DNA of 64,000 nucleotides. It comes from Arthrobacter sp. ZGTC412 (GTDB taxonomy: Bacteria; Actinomycetota; Actinomycetes; Actinomycetales; Micrococcaceae). Positions 8,287-16,479 of the stretch are shown here, one piece after another. The translations under genes were made by a program, and so were the position numbers. The notes beneath the pieces are model-generated. The model worked only from the letters and a program-made list of their open reading frames with translations, did no database searches and had not been told where the DNA came from. The stretch's first letter is position 1. Every line of letters begins with the position of its first letter. The DNA is taken from positions 248,001 through 312,000 of the forward strand of contig NZ_PJII01000004.1 in the NCBI RefSeq assembly GCF_002929215.1. The letters are read 5' to 3'.

Positions 8287-9000
8287 CTAAGCGGAGGAAG
8301 TTTTCGGCTGCGTGGTCAGCTGCGCTTCAAGGCCGGAAAGCAGGATGGTGATGCCCTGGTCCAGCTCGGCCTCGCCGTCATATTCGGCGAGCGCCGGAGC
8401 CAGCGCACGGAGATGGGGAAACTCTTTTGACGGCAGCCGGTGCAGTCCAAGCCGAAGCAGCACTTCATTCTCTTCGGGGTCCACCACGAACTCCTGCAGC
8501 TCGTTCAAAATGTGGCCATAAAGGAACCCGTAGTAGGCCCTATAGACGTGGAGGGCATCGGCAGGGCCGAATCCGGCCCCAATCAGCAGGGCGAGAATCT
8601 GCTCCAGCGGGCGCAGGGTGCCCAGCGGGCGCAGCCCCAGCGGAGTGGAGAGCGGCCTGGTCACCAGCAGCGGCACCACGTTGGGGTGTTCGAGCGCGAG
8701 CCGCCGAAGGTTATGCGCGATGTGCCGAAGCTGGGCTTTCCAGTCGGGGTCCTCCGGGTGGATGGGCAGCTCGTTGAGTACCAGCTCCGAAACGCCATCG
8801 AGCAAAGCCGCCCGGTTCTCTGCGTAGCGGTAAAGGCTCATCGGATCCCGGTCCAGTGACTGTCCCAGCCGGCGCATGGTCAGCGCGTCAAGGCCTTCCG
8901 CATCCACCAGTTCCAGGGCCTTGTTGAGCACCAGATCACGGTTGAGCCGCTCCTTCCGGGCGCGGCCCTTGGCAGGGCCGGAGGTTGTCGGGGAGGGCAT
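8287..9000 (-). CDS. TetR-family transcriptional regulator
   Basis: A 237-residue regulator. A basic N-terminal tail leads into a TetR HTH at about residues 22-65, with a recognition-helix region resembling that of the tetracycline repressor itself (LTMRRLGQSLDRDPMSLYRY). The C-terminal domain is mostly helical and looks like the TetR_C_1 ligand pocket. No exporter or enzyme gene is adjacent, so its target is unclear. It may regulate itself: GTAG/CTAC repeats lie about 70-95 bases upstream of the start, in the gap it shares with the divergent small gene. Confidence 0.87.
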   Translation of the reverse strand: MPSPTTSGPAKGRARKERLNRDLVLNKALELVDAEGLDALTMRRLGQSLDRDPMSLYRYAENRAALLDGVSELVLNELPIHPEDPDWKAQLRHIAHNLRRLALEHPNVVPLLVTRPLSTPLGLRPLGTLRPLEQILALLIGAGFGPADALHVYRAYYGFLYGHILNELQEFVVDPEENEVLLRLGLHRLPSKEFPHLRALAPALAEYDGEAELDQGITILLSGLEAQLTTQPKTSSA

Positions 9001-9067
9001 GATTTTTCCGTTCTGGAGCCGGCGGCCAGCGCAATGGAGAGGATATCTCCAAACGCTTGCTGTATCT

Positions 9068-9096
9068 GTAGTCTACGGGTAAAGTCTACATCGTAG
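9068..9096. promoter_or_regulatory. GTAG/CTAC repeats upstream of tetR, possible operator
   Basis: AGTCTAC occurs at 9070-9076 and 9083-9089, a 13-bp period. Two small palindromes, GTAGtCTAC and CTACatcGTAG, overlap these repeats. The spacing suits a TetR-type operator in the gap between tetR and a divergent small gene. Assignment to this TetR is inference. Confidence 0.35.
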
Positions 9097-9231
9097 TAAG
9101 GCGTCGACACCGCCATAAGCCATCGATTCCCAAGGTTTCGATCACCCCTCCGTGGCCCCGTGCAGGGCATTGAGGATTTCGCTGCTGTAGCCGAACGGCG
9201 GTACACATGCACTTAGCGAAGGGACGCCGTC

Positions 9232-9486
9232 ATGGCACATTCGCAGTTCGATACTTTTCTCCAAGAAGCCACCCACCTCGACCGAGCCTCCGAGCACAGC
9301 CTCAACGATGACCGTCTTTTCGGCCTTTACACCAGCTGGTGCTATATCAACCAGCAGGCACCCGGCAGGGAGGCCACTTTCTGGGCAGCAATGAAACGCC
9401 GGATCACGCCGGGCTGCAACGGCCTGAGAATGAAGGGCCCTGCCGCCGCCGACTACATCCTGGCGAGCTGCCCCGGGATCGTGTAA
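9232..9486 (+). CDS. Small hypothetical protein
   Basis: An 84-residue soluble protein (starts MAHSQFDTFLQEATHLD) with no signal peptide, membrane helix or motif I recognise. Coding status is supported by an ATG with GAAGGGACG upstream, normal codon use, and a strong terminator hairpin 15 bases after the stop. It contains two cysteines (YTSWCYIN and ASCPGIV) and an aromatic-rich middle. It is divergent from the tetR gene, and the repeats between them could let TetR control it. Function unknown. Confidence 0.6.
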   Translation: MAHSQFDTFLQEATHLDRASEHSLNDDRLFGLYTSWCYINQQAPGREATFWAAMKRRITPGCNGLRMKGPAAADYILASCPGIV

Positions 9487-9500
9487 CCACCGAAATCACA

Positions 9501-9545
9501 GAAAGGCGTGAAGCGCTCCCAAGCGGACAGCGCTTCACGCCTTTC
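9501..9545. terminator. Bidirectional terminator hairpin
   Basis: A perfect 17-bp stem (GAAAGGCGTGAAGCGCT with its complement) closes an 11-base loop. It is followed by a pyrimidine-rich run on the plus strand. It lies between two convergent genes, the small hypothetical gene and the Rid-family gene, so it can serve both. Confidence 0.85.
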
Positions 9546-9554
9546 GCCTTTCCT

Positions 9555-10226
9555 CTATTTGCCTCCAGGAGTGGGGTATGCGGCGTCCACTTCCACCTCA
9601 ACGAGCCAACCGTTCACGGGCAGGTTCTCAATTTCAAGGGCGAAGCGTGAAGGCCGGGCAGGGTTGAGTACAAACGGCTCTGCCGGGGCAGCTGACCCCA
9701 GGGGCACCTTGATTGCTGAGCGGTCCGCAAGGCTGGTGTTCGCAAAGTACTGCCGGTAGGCACGGTTCCAGCCGTCAAAGTCGGCCTTCTCGGCACCGGC
9801 TGGGTTCTGGAGGAAGACGCGCATGGTGATGACGTCGTCGTAATCCAAACCCGCCTGGGCAAGGTTTTCACCGATCCTGCGGAGCGCGTTGATGCCTTGG
9901 GCTTCGGTGATTGTGACACCCGGCGGAAGTTTTCCGCCGGGGAAGACCGACGTGTCCACATAGCGCTGCTCACTGCCGGCGGGGGCGGCCGTGTTGAGGG
10001 CGGACGGCCCCAGGCCGCTGGTCTTGTAGATGGGCGTATTCGCTCCGATGGCCACGCCGTTGGCAATCATCGGATTGTCTTGTCCGGCGGGCAGGTTGGA
10101 AACAGTGGTGCCGGGCTTCGGATCAGTAAGGTCCTTGAAGACGGCGGGTGCAGCGAAAGCTGCAGTGGCTGTGAGGCTGATACCGGCGATGCCGGCAGCG
10201 ACGAGGGAAAAGCGGCGTCTGAACAT
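9555..10226 (-). CDS. Exported Rid-family (RidA/YjgF) protein
   Basis: A 223-residue Rid-fold protein with an export signal. The N-terminus MFRRRFSLVAAGIAGISLTA ends near AFA-AP; its RRRFSL resembles a twin-arginine motif, so Tat or Sec export is possible. The mature part carries the Rid core, including PARPSRFALEI, where the catalytic arginine of RidA lies, and a late VEVEVDAAYP. Rid proteins hydrolyse reactive imines/enamines from PLP and flavin enzymes but are usually cytoplasmic. It lies 50 bases downstream of, and probably in an operon with, an exported FAD amine oxidase that would produce imines. The short start is chosen because the longer reading frame overlaps the oxidase. Confidence 0.82.
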   Translation of the reverse strand: MFRRRFSLVAAGIAGISLTATAAFAAPAVFKDLTDPKPGTTVSNLPAGQDNPMIANGVAIGANTPIYKTSGLGPSALNTAAPAGSEQRYVDTSVFPGGKLPPGVTITEAQGINALRRIGENLAQAGLDYDDVITMRVFLQNPAGAEKADFDGWNRAYRQYFANTSLADRSAIKVPLGSAAPAEPFVLNPARPSRFALEIENLPVNGWLVEVEVDAAYPTPGGK

Positions 10227-10276
10227 GGGCTTCTTTCGGGGCTGGGTATGGGTGCCTGCGGGAGCTTTGGCGGGGA

Positions 10277-11881
10277 TCATCCGGCCACCGTTGCTGCGAC
10301 CCGGCTGTGCAGGGAGGTCACTGCAGCGCGGGCCGAGGTCATGGCGCCGTGCTGCCAGGCTATGGCGTGGCTTAAGTGGTCGCCGGCGAAGTAGATGTTG
10401 CCGGACGGCTCCAGCAGCTTGGCGTACTTGGCGTCTGTCTGTGAGGGCCAGCCCACCCACGCGCCTTCGGAGAATGCAGTGCTTCCCCAGTCGACTGAGA
10501 ACGACGCCGAGACGTCCTTCCGGTAAACGTCGCCGTGAATCCTGGCCCCCTGGTCCAGGGCCCGGCTTAGTCGCTTTTCGGGGCGGAGTTCCTTGTAGAC
10601 GCGCGCGCTGGCTCCGGTGTTGTAGTACCCGACCATGGTGCCGCGCTGTCCGTGGAAGCCTGTGGATGGGTACCACATGTTGCCAAGGTCGATATTGGTG
10701 TTGGTGATTCCGCCGTAGATACGGTGATCCTCTTCCCACCAGCGGCGGGAGTATTCGATGCCGATCTTGCCGGCGTCGCTGGGGCTGGCGAATTTGAGGG
10801 CGTCGAGCACGTCTGTGGGGAGGTTGCCCGGAACTTTGGCAGCGATATGCGGTGGCAGGGTGCAAACCGCGAAGTCCGCTTCGATTTTCTTGGTCTGGCC
10901 GCCCGCGTTGGTGTATTCCACCGCAACCCCGGCAGCAGTGTTGTTCATGGACAGGACCTGGGCCCCGTAAACGAACTTGTCCTTGCCGATGGCGGTTTCA
11001 AACGCGTAGGGGATGCGATCCATGCCGCCCACGGGCTGGAACATCATCATGGCCTGATCCCAGCCAAATTCAAAGGAGAAGTAGTTGCCAACACCACTGG
11101 CGAAGACATCTGACAGGGCATCCGGCGCCAAAGGTGTTCCCGCTTCCAGGCCTGCGCCGGGGGCAACTGAGTAGCCCTTGCGGCCCGTGCCGGCGTATTT
11201 GAAGCTTGCCGCCGCATCACCGGGAACCTTGCCGCCAATCGCGCCAAAGTTCTGCAGGAAGGAGATCAGGTTCTCCTTGTCTGCCCTACTCATGTAGCTG
11301 TCCAGGGCACCCTGGTCCGTGGCCTTGGCCAGCAGCTCGGACACGTAGCCGTACACATCGGCTTTTGCGGCCCGATGACGGACGGGGGTATTGGAGAGCT
11401 TGGTGTTGCCCTCCCGGAACAGGTATCCGTCGGCGTTCTGGTTGGTGAACGGCTCGATGGCCACTCCGAGTTCCTTGCAATAGTCCAACGTGATGTGGTG
11501 CTGGGGAATACGGCCGGGGCCGGCGTTCATGTACTGGTCCTTGGAAAAAGTTGCCCGCTGGGTAACCCCGCGAAGGTCGGTTTCCTCCGTACCGCCACGC
11601 ACGGTCCAGTTGCGTCCGCCCGGGCGCATCCGGGCTTCCAGGATGGTGACTTTGTAGCCTGCCTTGCCCAACTCGTAAGCCGTCGTCAGACCGGCAATGC
11701 CGCCACCGAGGATAAGCACGCTCTTGCCTTTGCCCTGCAGGTCGTCCGCGCGGGGTGCCGCAAAAGCCGGAGCCGCCGCGTCCGGGGCCAGGCCCATTGC
11801 CGCCATTGTTTGGTACATCACCCCGGCTCCCCCAACCATTCCCACATAGCGGAGGAAATTCCTGCGAGTAGCATCTGACAT
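10277..11881 (-). CDS. Tat-exported FAD-dependent amine/L-amino-acid oxidase
   Basis: A 534-residue flavoprotein. The signal peptide has a twin-arginine motif TRRNFLR (Arg6-Arg7) and an Ala-rich cleavage region near residue 42. The dinucleotide-binding motif GGGIAGL starts at residue 59 and is followed by the LEARMRPGGR signature of flavin amine oxidases. The C-terminus IYFAGDHLSHAIAWQHGA is the second FAD-contact region. Resemblance to L-amino-acid oxidases suggests oxidation of an amino acid or amine to an imine with release of hydrogen peroxide. Export in folded form with FAD fits Tat. The ATG at 11881 is preferred over a GTG five codons earlier. Confidence 0.87.
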   Translation of the reverse strand: MSDATRRNFLRYVGMVGGAGVMYQTMAAMGLAPDAAAPAFAAPRADDLQGKGKSVLILGGGIAGLTTAYELGKAGYKVTILEARMRPGGRNWTVRGGTEETDLRGVTQRATFSKDQYMNAGPGRIPQHHITLDYCKELGVAIEPFTNQNADGYLFREGNTKLSNTPVRHRAAKADVYGYVSELLAKATDQGALDSYMSRADKENLISFLQNFGAIGGKVPGDAAASFKYAGTGRKGYSVAPGAGLEAGTPLAPDALSDVFASGVGNYFSFEFGWDQAMMMFQPVGGMDRIPYAFETAIGKDKFVYGAQVLSMNNTAAGVAVEYTNAGGQTKKIEADFAVCTLPPHIAAKVPGNLPTDVLDALKFASPSDAGKIGIEYSRRWWEEDHRIYGGITNTNIDLGNMWYPSTGFHGQRGTMVGYYNTGASARVYKELRPEKRLSRALDQGARIHGDVYRKDVSASFSVDWGSTAFSEGAWVGWPSQTDAKYAKLLEPSGNIYFAGDHLSHAIAWQHGAMTSARAAVTSLHSRVAATVAG

Positions 11882-12057
11882 GTTTTTCCCTTTCACCGGA
11901 GTGTTACGAGGTGAGCTTAGGGATGGAATGTTTCGTCAAATGCTGTGACAGTGTCGGTGTTGTAGCGTTCACATTTCGGCAAAGTAAACGCTGATCTGGG
12001 GGCGGCAGGCGCAGCCGCCAGTGCCACACGAGGTGCCTCCCGCCGTCGTCCGATCCC

Positions 12058-12098
12058 GAAGCAGTGGGAATAGAAAGCAGTGGGAACCGAAAGCAGGG
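12058..12098. repeat. Short tandem repeat, about 2.6 copies of a 15-16-base unit
   Basis: The unit GAAAGCAGTGGGAA appears as GAAGCAGTGGGAAta, GAAAGCAGTGGGAAcc and a truncated GAAAGCAGGG. It lies in the roughly 310-base region between the oxidase start and the SAM riboswitch, which otherwise shows no gene I can support. Confidence 0.6.
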
Positions 12099-12190
12099 CG
12101 CCCAGCCGGACCAGACGAGCTCAGTTACGGAACATGACGAAGGCGGCGGTGCGGGTCCGCCTGCCAAGTGTTACGTTTTTGGGGAGTAAT

Positions 12191-12264
12191 GAGTACCGGC
12201 GCCAAGCCCTGACTGTCCGGTCGGCAACCCTCCTTTTGCGGCGGGGTGCCTCAGGTGAATACTC
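12191..12264 (+). ncRNA. SAM riboswitch, SAM-IV-like (SAM-I/IV clan)
   Basis: The outer stem GAGTA/TACTC closes a core with the conserved GGCAACCCTCC, GCGGGGTGCC and CAGGTGAA segments typical of the SAM-IV family known upstream of actinobacterial methionine genes. It lies about 50 bases before the DUF1737 gene of a DUF1737-rhodanese-metZ operon, whose product MetZ makes homocysteine. SAM binding would be expected to lower expression. The assignment rests on consensus matching by eye. Confidence 0.8.
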
Positions 12265-12312
12265 GGCATATCGAACGAATCGTGTTGCAAGCGTGAAAGA
12301 AGGAGATCCGTC

Positions 12313-12591
12313 GTGTCTGACGCACCTGCCCGTGAAGAGAGACTTTCCTACCGGCTCGTCACCGGGCCGGATGACAGGTCTTTCTGTGAACGGATTTCGA
12401 CCGCTCTGGCCGAGGGCTACGTGCTTCACGGCAGCCCGGCCGTAACGTCCAACGGCGGCCAGGTGATAGTTGCGCAGGCCCTGGTCCTTCCGGCAGCCAT
12501 CGCTTCCGCCGATGCCGCCGTTGCCACCGCCGTGGATGACCTTGAATCCGCGGGCGAAGACCTTGAGTTCGACGGCGAGGGCCACGCATGA
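12313..12591 (+). CDS. DUF1737 domain protein
   Basis: A 92-residue protein whose first two thirds match DUF1737 as I know it: YRLVTGPDDRSFCERISTAL, then GYVLHGSPAVTSNGGQVIVA. The rest is acidic (AVDDLESAGEDLEFDGEG). Function unknown. It is the first gene after the SAM riboswitch and overlaps the rhodanese gene by four bases, so it is translationally coupled to the homocysteine-forming operon. A role in sulfur handling beside the rhodanese and MetZ is an inference from position. The GTG start has AAGGAG upstream. Confidence 0.85.
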   Translation: MSDAPAREERLSYRLVTGPDDRSFCERISTALAEGYVLHGSPAVTSNGGQVIVAQALVLPAAIASADAAVATAVDDLESAGEDLEFDGEGHA

Positions 12592-12998
12592 GCTACGCAG
12601 GAGACCTGACGCCCCAAGAGGCGTGGGACAAGCTGGAGCAGGGCGCCATCCTGGTGGATGTGCGCACCGAGGGCGAATGGGCCCACATCGGCATCCCGGA
12701 CACGAAGGCCACCGACAACGATCCGCTGTTCATCCAGTGGACGTTCCCCGGCGGCATACCCAACCCGGATTTCATTACTCACCTGACGCAGCAGGCGCCG
12801 GAAGACGCTTCGGCCGAACTGGTATTCCTGTGCCGCTCGGGGCAACGTTCCATCGCGGCCGCGATTGCTGCCACGCAGGCCGGCTTCACCTCTTACAACG
12901 TACTGGAGGGCTTCGAGGGCGAACCTGACCGGTACGGCGAACGCACGGTCAACGGCTGGAAGAACCGCGGCCTGCCAACCAACCTCGGAAAGAACTAA
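12588..12998 (+). CDS. Rhodanese-like sulfurtransferase
   Basis: A 136-residue single-domain rhodanese. Conserved features are the N-terminal LVDVRTEGEWAHIGIP (CH2A-like) segment and the active-site loop LCRSGQRS with Cys82, which would carry a persulfide. Rhodaneses move sulfane sulfur between donors and acceptors. Its place between DUF1737 and metZ, with a four-base overlap upstream and metZ starting directly after its stop, suggests that it delivers or recycles sulfur near the sulfhydrylase. That link is inferred. Confidence 0.88.
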   Translation: MSYAGDLTPQEAWDKLEQGAILVDVRTEGEWAHIGIPDTKATDNDPLFIQWTFPGGIPNPDFITHLTQQAPEDASAELVFLCRSGQRSIAAAIAATQAGFTSYNVLEGFEGEPDRYGERTVNGWKNRGLPTNLGKN

Positions 12999-14207
12999 GT
13001 GACTTTTAACGAAGACGCCGCCGGCTGGAGCCCCGACACCCAGGCCGTCCGTGGCGGACTGGACCGCACCAACTTCCAGGAAACCAGCGAGGCGGTGTTC
13101 CTGAACTCGGGGTTCGTGTACGAATCCGCGGCCGCGGCCGAGCGCGCCTTCACGGGCGAGGACGAACGCTTTGTGTACTCCCGCTACGGCAACCCCTCCG
13201 TGGCCACCTTCCAGGAGCGGCTCCGCCTCCTCGAGGGGACCGAGGCGTGCTTCGCGACGGCGTCCGGCATGTCCGCCGTCTTCACCGCCCTGGGTGCCCT
13301 GCTGGCTGCCGGCGACCGCGTAGTTGCCGCCCGCTCGCTGTTCGGTTCCTGCTTTGTGATCCTGAATGAAATCCTCCCGCGCTGGGGTGTGGAGACGGTG
13401 TTCGTGGATGGCCCGGACCTGGAGCAGTGGCGCGATGCCCTGTCCCAGCCCACCACCGCCGTCTTCTTCGAGTCGCCGTCCAACCCGATGCAGGAGATCG
13501 TGGACATCGCCGCGGTCAGCGAACTGGCGCACGCGGCAGGTGCCACGGTCGTCGTCGACAATGTCTTTGCCACTCCCCTGCTGCAGCGCTGCGGAAAGTT
13601 CGGCGCGGACGTCATTGTCTACTCCGGCACGAAGCACATCGACGGCCAAGGAAGGGTGCTGGGCGGCGCCATCCTCGGCACCAAGGAATTCATTGAGGGC
13701 CCGGTCAAGCAGCTCATGCGCCACACTGGCCCGTCGTTGTCGCCCTTTAGCGCCTGGGTGCTCACCAAGGGCCTCGAGACGATGGCCCTCCGTGTCAACC
13801 ACTCTTCGGCTTCCGCCCTGCGGCTGGCCGAATGGTTAGAGCAGCAACCTGCCGTGAGTTGGGTGAAATACCCGCTCCTGAAGTCGCACCCGCAGTACGA
13901 CCTGGCCGCCAAGCAGATGAGTGCGGGCGGCACGGTTCTCACCCTGGAACTTGCGACGACGGGCGGCCGCTCGGGCAAGGAAGCGGCCTTCGCGCTTTTG
14001 GATGGCCTGCGCATCATCGATATCTCCAATAACCTGGGCGACTCAAAGTCCCTCATTACGCACCCGGCCACTACCACCCATAGGGCCATGGGCCCCGAGG
14101 GGCGGGCAGCCATTGGCCTGAGCGACGGCGTCGTGCGCCTTTCCGTTGGCCTGGAGGACGTGGACGATCTGATTGGCGACCTCGAACAGGCGCTGAAGCA
14201 GATCTAG
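12999..14207 (+). CDS. metZ: O-succinylhomoserine sulfhydrylase
   Basis: A 402-residue PLP enzyme of the Cys/Met metabolism family. The PLP lysine is Lys212 in VYSGTKHIDGQG, preceded by VVVDNVFATPLLQ, and SRYGNPSVATF near the N-terminus contacts the cofactor of the adjacent subunit. KHIDGQGRVLGGA is typical of MetZ. The enzyme condenses an activated homoserine with sulfide to give homocysteine. It is the last gene of a SAM-riboswitch operon, which fits methionine synthesis. Choice between O-succinyl and O-acetyl substrate is by family likeness only. It starts at a GTG directly after the rhodanese stop. Confidence 0.9.
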   Translation: MTFNEDAAGWSPDTQAVRGGLDRTNFQETSEAVFLNSGFVYESAAAAERAFTGEDERFVYSRYGNPSVATFQERLRLLEGTEACFATASGMSAVFTALGALLAAGDRVVAARSLFGSCFVILNEILPRWGVETVFVDGPDLEQWRDALSQPTTAVFFESPSNPMQEIVDIAAVSELAHAAGATVVVDNVFATPLLQRCGKFGADVIVYSGTKHIDGQGRVLGGAILGTKEFIEGPVKQLMRHTGPSLSPFSAWVLTKGLETMALRVNHSSASALRLAEWLEQQPAVSWVKYPLLKSHPQYDLAAKQMSAGGTVLTLELATTGGRSGKEAAFALLDGLRIIDISNNLGDSKSLITHPATTTHRAMGPEGRAAIGLSDGVVRLSVGLEDVDDLIGDLEQALKQI

Positions 14208-14276
14208 GTTCGGCTGGCGCTGCGTCCAAGCTCCGCTCCGGCACTGACGCCATGTGCCGCCTGCTTCCCTAAGCGG

Positions 14277-14328
14277 ACGGCTTGACTGCTTCGTTCGGCG
14301 AGGCGTCTGCCGAGTACAGGCAAGCCGT
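14277..14328. terminator. Probable terminator hairpin between convergent genes
   Basis: ACGGCTTG (14277-14284) pairs with CAAGCCGT (14321-14328), and a second small stem CGGC/GCCG lies inside. It lies between the convergent metZ and DUF1905 genes. No clear T-run follows, so this is a moderate call. Confidence 0.45.
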
Positions 14329-14354
14329 GCCCCGCTAGGTGGGTACGGGATGGC

Positions 14355-14657
14355 TTAGAGGTCTTGGATGGAAAGGTGCACGGTCACAGCGCCCCCTTCA
14401 CTAATCCGGGCTTTGTCCCTGATGGCCTTCTTTACGGGCAGAAGGTACGAGCCGCTCTTGGTGTCTCGAAAGAGCGAAGTCTGCCAGGAAGGTCCTCCAA
14501 CCTCAGCTGTGACCTTAATGGAGCCGAACGCCTTGTTGGAGCCGGCGCTTCGTTCGTGGATATCGTCCGCAATGTCTGCAGGCAGGGTCAGGAAATGCCA
14601 GCCAGCCTCACCGGGGTAAAGCCACAGTTCAGCTTTGAAGGAATACGACGCCGCCAC
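14355..14657 (-). CDS. DUF1905 domain protein
   Basis: A 100-residue protein with the DUF1905 pattern: an early aromatic strand (SFKAELWLYPGEAGWHFLTLP), a middle FGSIKVTAEVGGPSWQTSLF, and a closing YLLPVKKAIRDKARISEGG. The family is a small beta-barrel fold common in soil bacteria; its function is not known. The gene stands alone, convergent with metZ and divergent from the DUF222-HNH gene. The start is a GTG with no clear ribosome binding site. Confidence 0.82.
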   Translation of the reverse strand: MAASYSFKAELWLYPGEAGWHFLTLPADIADDIHERSAGSNKAFGSIKVTAEVGGPSWQTSLFRDTKSGSYLLPVKKAIRDKARISEGGAVTVHLSIQDL

Positions 14658-14772
14658 GCGGCGAGTATGTCACGATCGGTCCCTCGGATGAGCCGTCGAA
14701 AAAGTTTTCACGTTTTTCCAGCTGGCCGGCTGGCTAAGTCATAATGTCAGACCCCTGTAAGAAGATGTTTTT

Positions 14773-16370
14773 ATGGGAATCGGGACGGGTACAGCAGTGG
14801 CGGTGGAGGGTATTCGGACCTCCGTTGCCCGCCTTGATGCCCTGTTCCTGAAGGACGCCCGGCTGGATGCCGAGACTGCACGTTCAGGTCCTGCCGCTGT
14901 TGCTGCTGGGTCAGATCCGACTGCTGTTGTTGGCCACGCTGCCGCGGACTCCGTTGTTGATGACCCTGTCGTTGATGTTTTGCGGCAGAAGCTCGATATC
15001 CGGCTGGAGCGGCTGGCCCTGATGAAACGTCTGGAAGGACAACTTGCTGCCATCAAGGCCCGGGACATCGCGGAGAGTGTGGAGCTGCAGCACGCGATGA
15101 CCCCGCCGGAAGCGCCCGTGCACGAGCGGACGTACACCGAAATGTCCGCAGTCGAGGAAATCGCGGGCGTCCTGACCGTAAGCTCCGGCGCCGCCGCGGC
15201 GTTCATCACCGCGTCCCGGCAGATCTGCTCCCTGCCACCAGCAATGGCGGCGCTGTCAACCGGGGCCATGTCCTGGATGCACGCCCGGATCATCGCCGAC
15301 GAAACCGAAGGGCTTGACCCTGCCGGCGCCGCAGCCCTCGTAGCGCACTTCTTCGACCCGAAGGCACCCCACCCGGCCCGCGGAGCAGCCCCCGGTGAAC
15401 TGGTGCCCTCACGGTTCCGCCGCAAGGTCCGTGCCTGGCGCGAACGCCACCACCCCGAAACACTCGAAAAACGCCACGCCAAGTGCGCCGCGGACCGGCG
15501 GATGGAATACGCCCCGGACCGGGACGGGATGGCATGGATCTCGCTGTACCTCCCCGGTGACACCGCCTGCGCCATCTGGAACCGCACCACCGCCCTCGCC
15601 CGCGGCCTCCAACGCCCCGACGAGACCGGACGCTCGCACAAATACGGCCCGACATCGCCGCCGGCCTGCTCCTCCAGGCACCTTCCACGGGCAACCACCG
15701 CAACGAACACGGTGGCAGTGACGACCTTGTCGAACTAGGAAAGATCCCTGCACCCAAGGTTGACGTGCTCGTCACCGTCCCGGTGTTCGCCCTGCTCGGC
15801 GCCACCGACGAACCCGCCCTGCTGGACGGCTACGGCCCGATACCCGCCTCCATGGCCCGCAAACTCGTCGCAGACGGGACAAGCTCCTTCTACCGGGTCC
15901 TCGTGGACCCCCGCGACGGCGCACCACTGGAAATCGGACGCACCAACTACCGCCTCACCAAAGCCATGAAAAAAGCACTGCTGCTTCGGGACGGCAAATG
16001 CACCTTCCCAGGCTGCAACAACCCATCGCTCGACGACGAGTCCGACCACCTCACCGCCTGGCACCACGGCGGCACCACCGGAATCACCAACCTCGGCCAA
16101 CTCTGCCCCAAACACCACCACCTCAAACACGCCACCGGCTGGACACCCACCCCAGCCACCAAAAACGAACCACCCGCCTGGACCTCCCCCACCGGCCGAC
16201 ACTACAAAGCCGAACACCACGACTGGGAACCACCCCACTGGCCCAGTTGGTTTGCAGAGCTATGGACTGCAGCCGCAGAAAGGGGTCCAGAGCCGCCCGC
16301 CCTGTACGTGCCTGAATACTTTGCTGTACCGGAAGACTTTGGCCTGCCGCAAGACTTGCCAAGCTTCTGA
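14773..16370 (+). pseudogene. DUF222/HNH endonuclease (13E12-like) gene broken by a one-base frameshift
   Basis: Two adjacent frames together give one DUF222-HNH protein of about 532 residues. The first (14773-15738) encodes DUF222, and its last 30 or so residues after DETGRSHKYG are out of frame. Adding one base near 15627 (ACCGG read as ACCCGG) restores DETRTLAQIRPDIAAG and the rest. The second part carries the HNH centre: CTFPGC, then DHLTAWHHGG, then NLGQLCPKHHHLKH. Such genes are multicopy in actinobacteria and of uncertain role. The break may be real decay or a sequencing error. The product as read would lack the nuclease domain. Confidence 0.88.
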
Positions 16371-16479
16371 AGGCGAACTGCCCAAAGACCCGTTTCCGGA
16401 CTGGCACCTCTGGCTGAGCGGTCGCTTTCCGTCCGCTGATAGGAGTTGCGTTAGTCCTTCCCAGACAGCTCCGGAGATG

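Noticed and set aside
9555-10865. A 436-residue frame extending the Rid protein upstream
   Set aside because: The extension overlaps the oxidase gene in another frame and reads as low-complexity shadow sequence; the signal peptide gives a natural start at 10226.
11904-12585. Minus-strand frames upstream of the oxidase and over the SAM riboswitch
   Set aside because: They cover the riboswitch and the DUF1737 gene and show no protein-like composition.
15600-15660. Programmed frameshifting in the DUF222-HNH gene
   Set aside because: No slippery heptamer, stop-codon context or downstream stimulatory structure was seen; a lost base is simpler.
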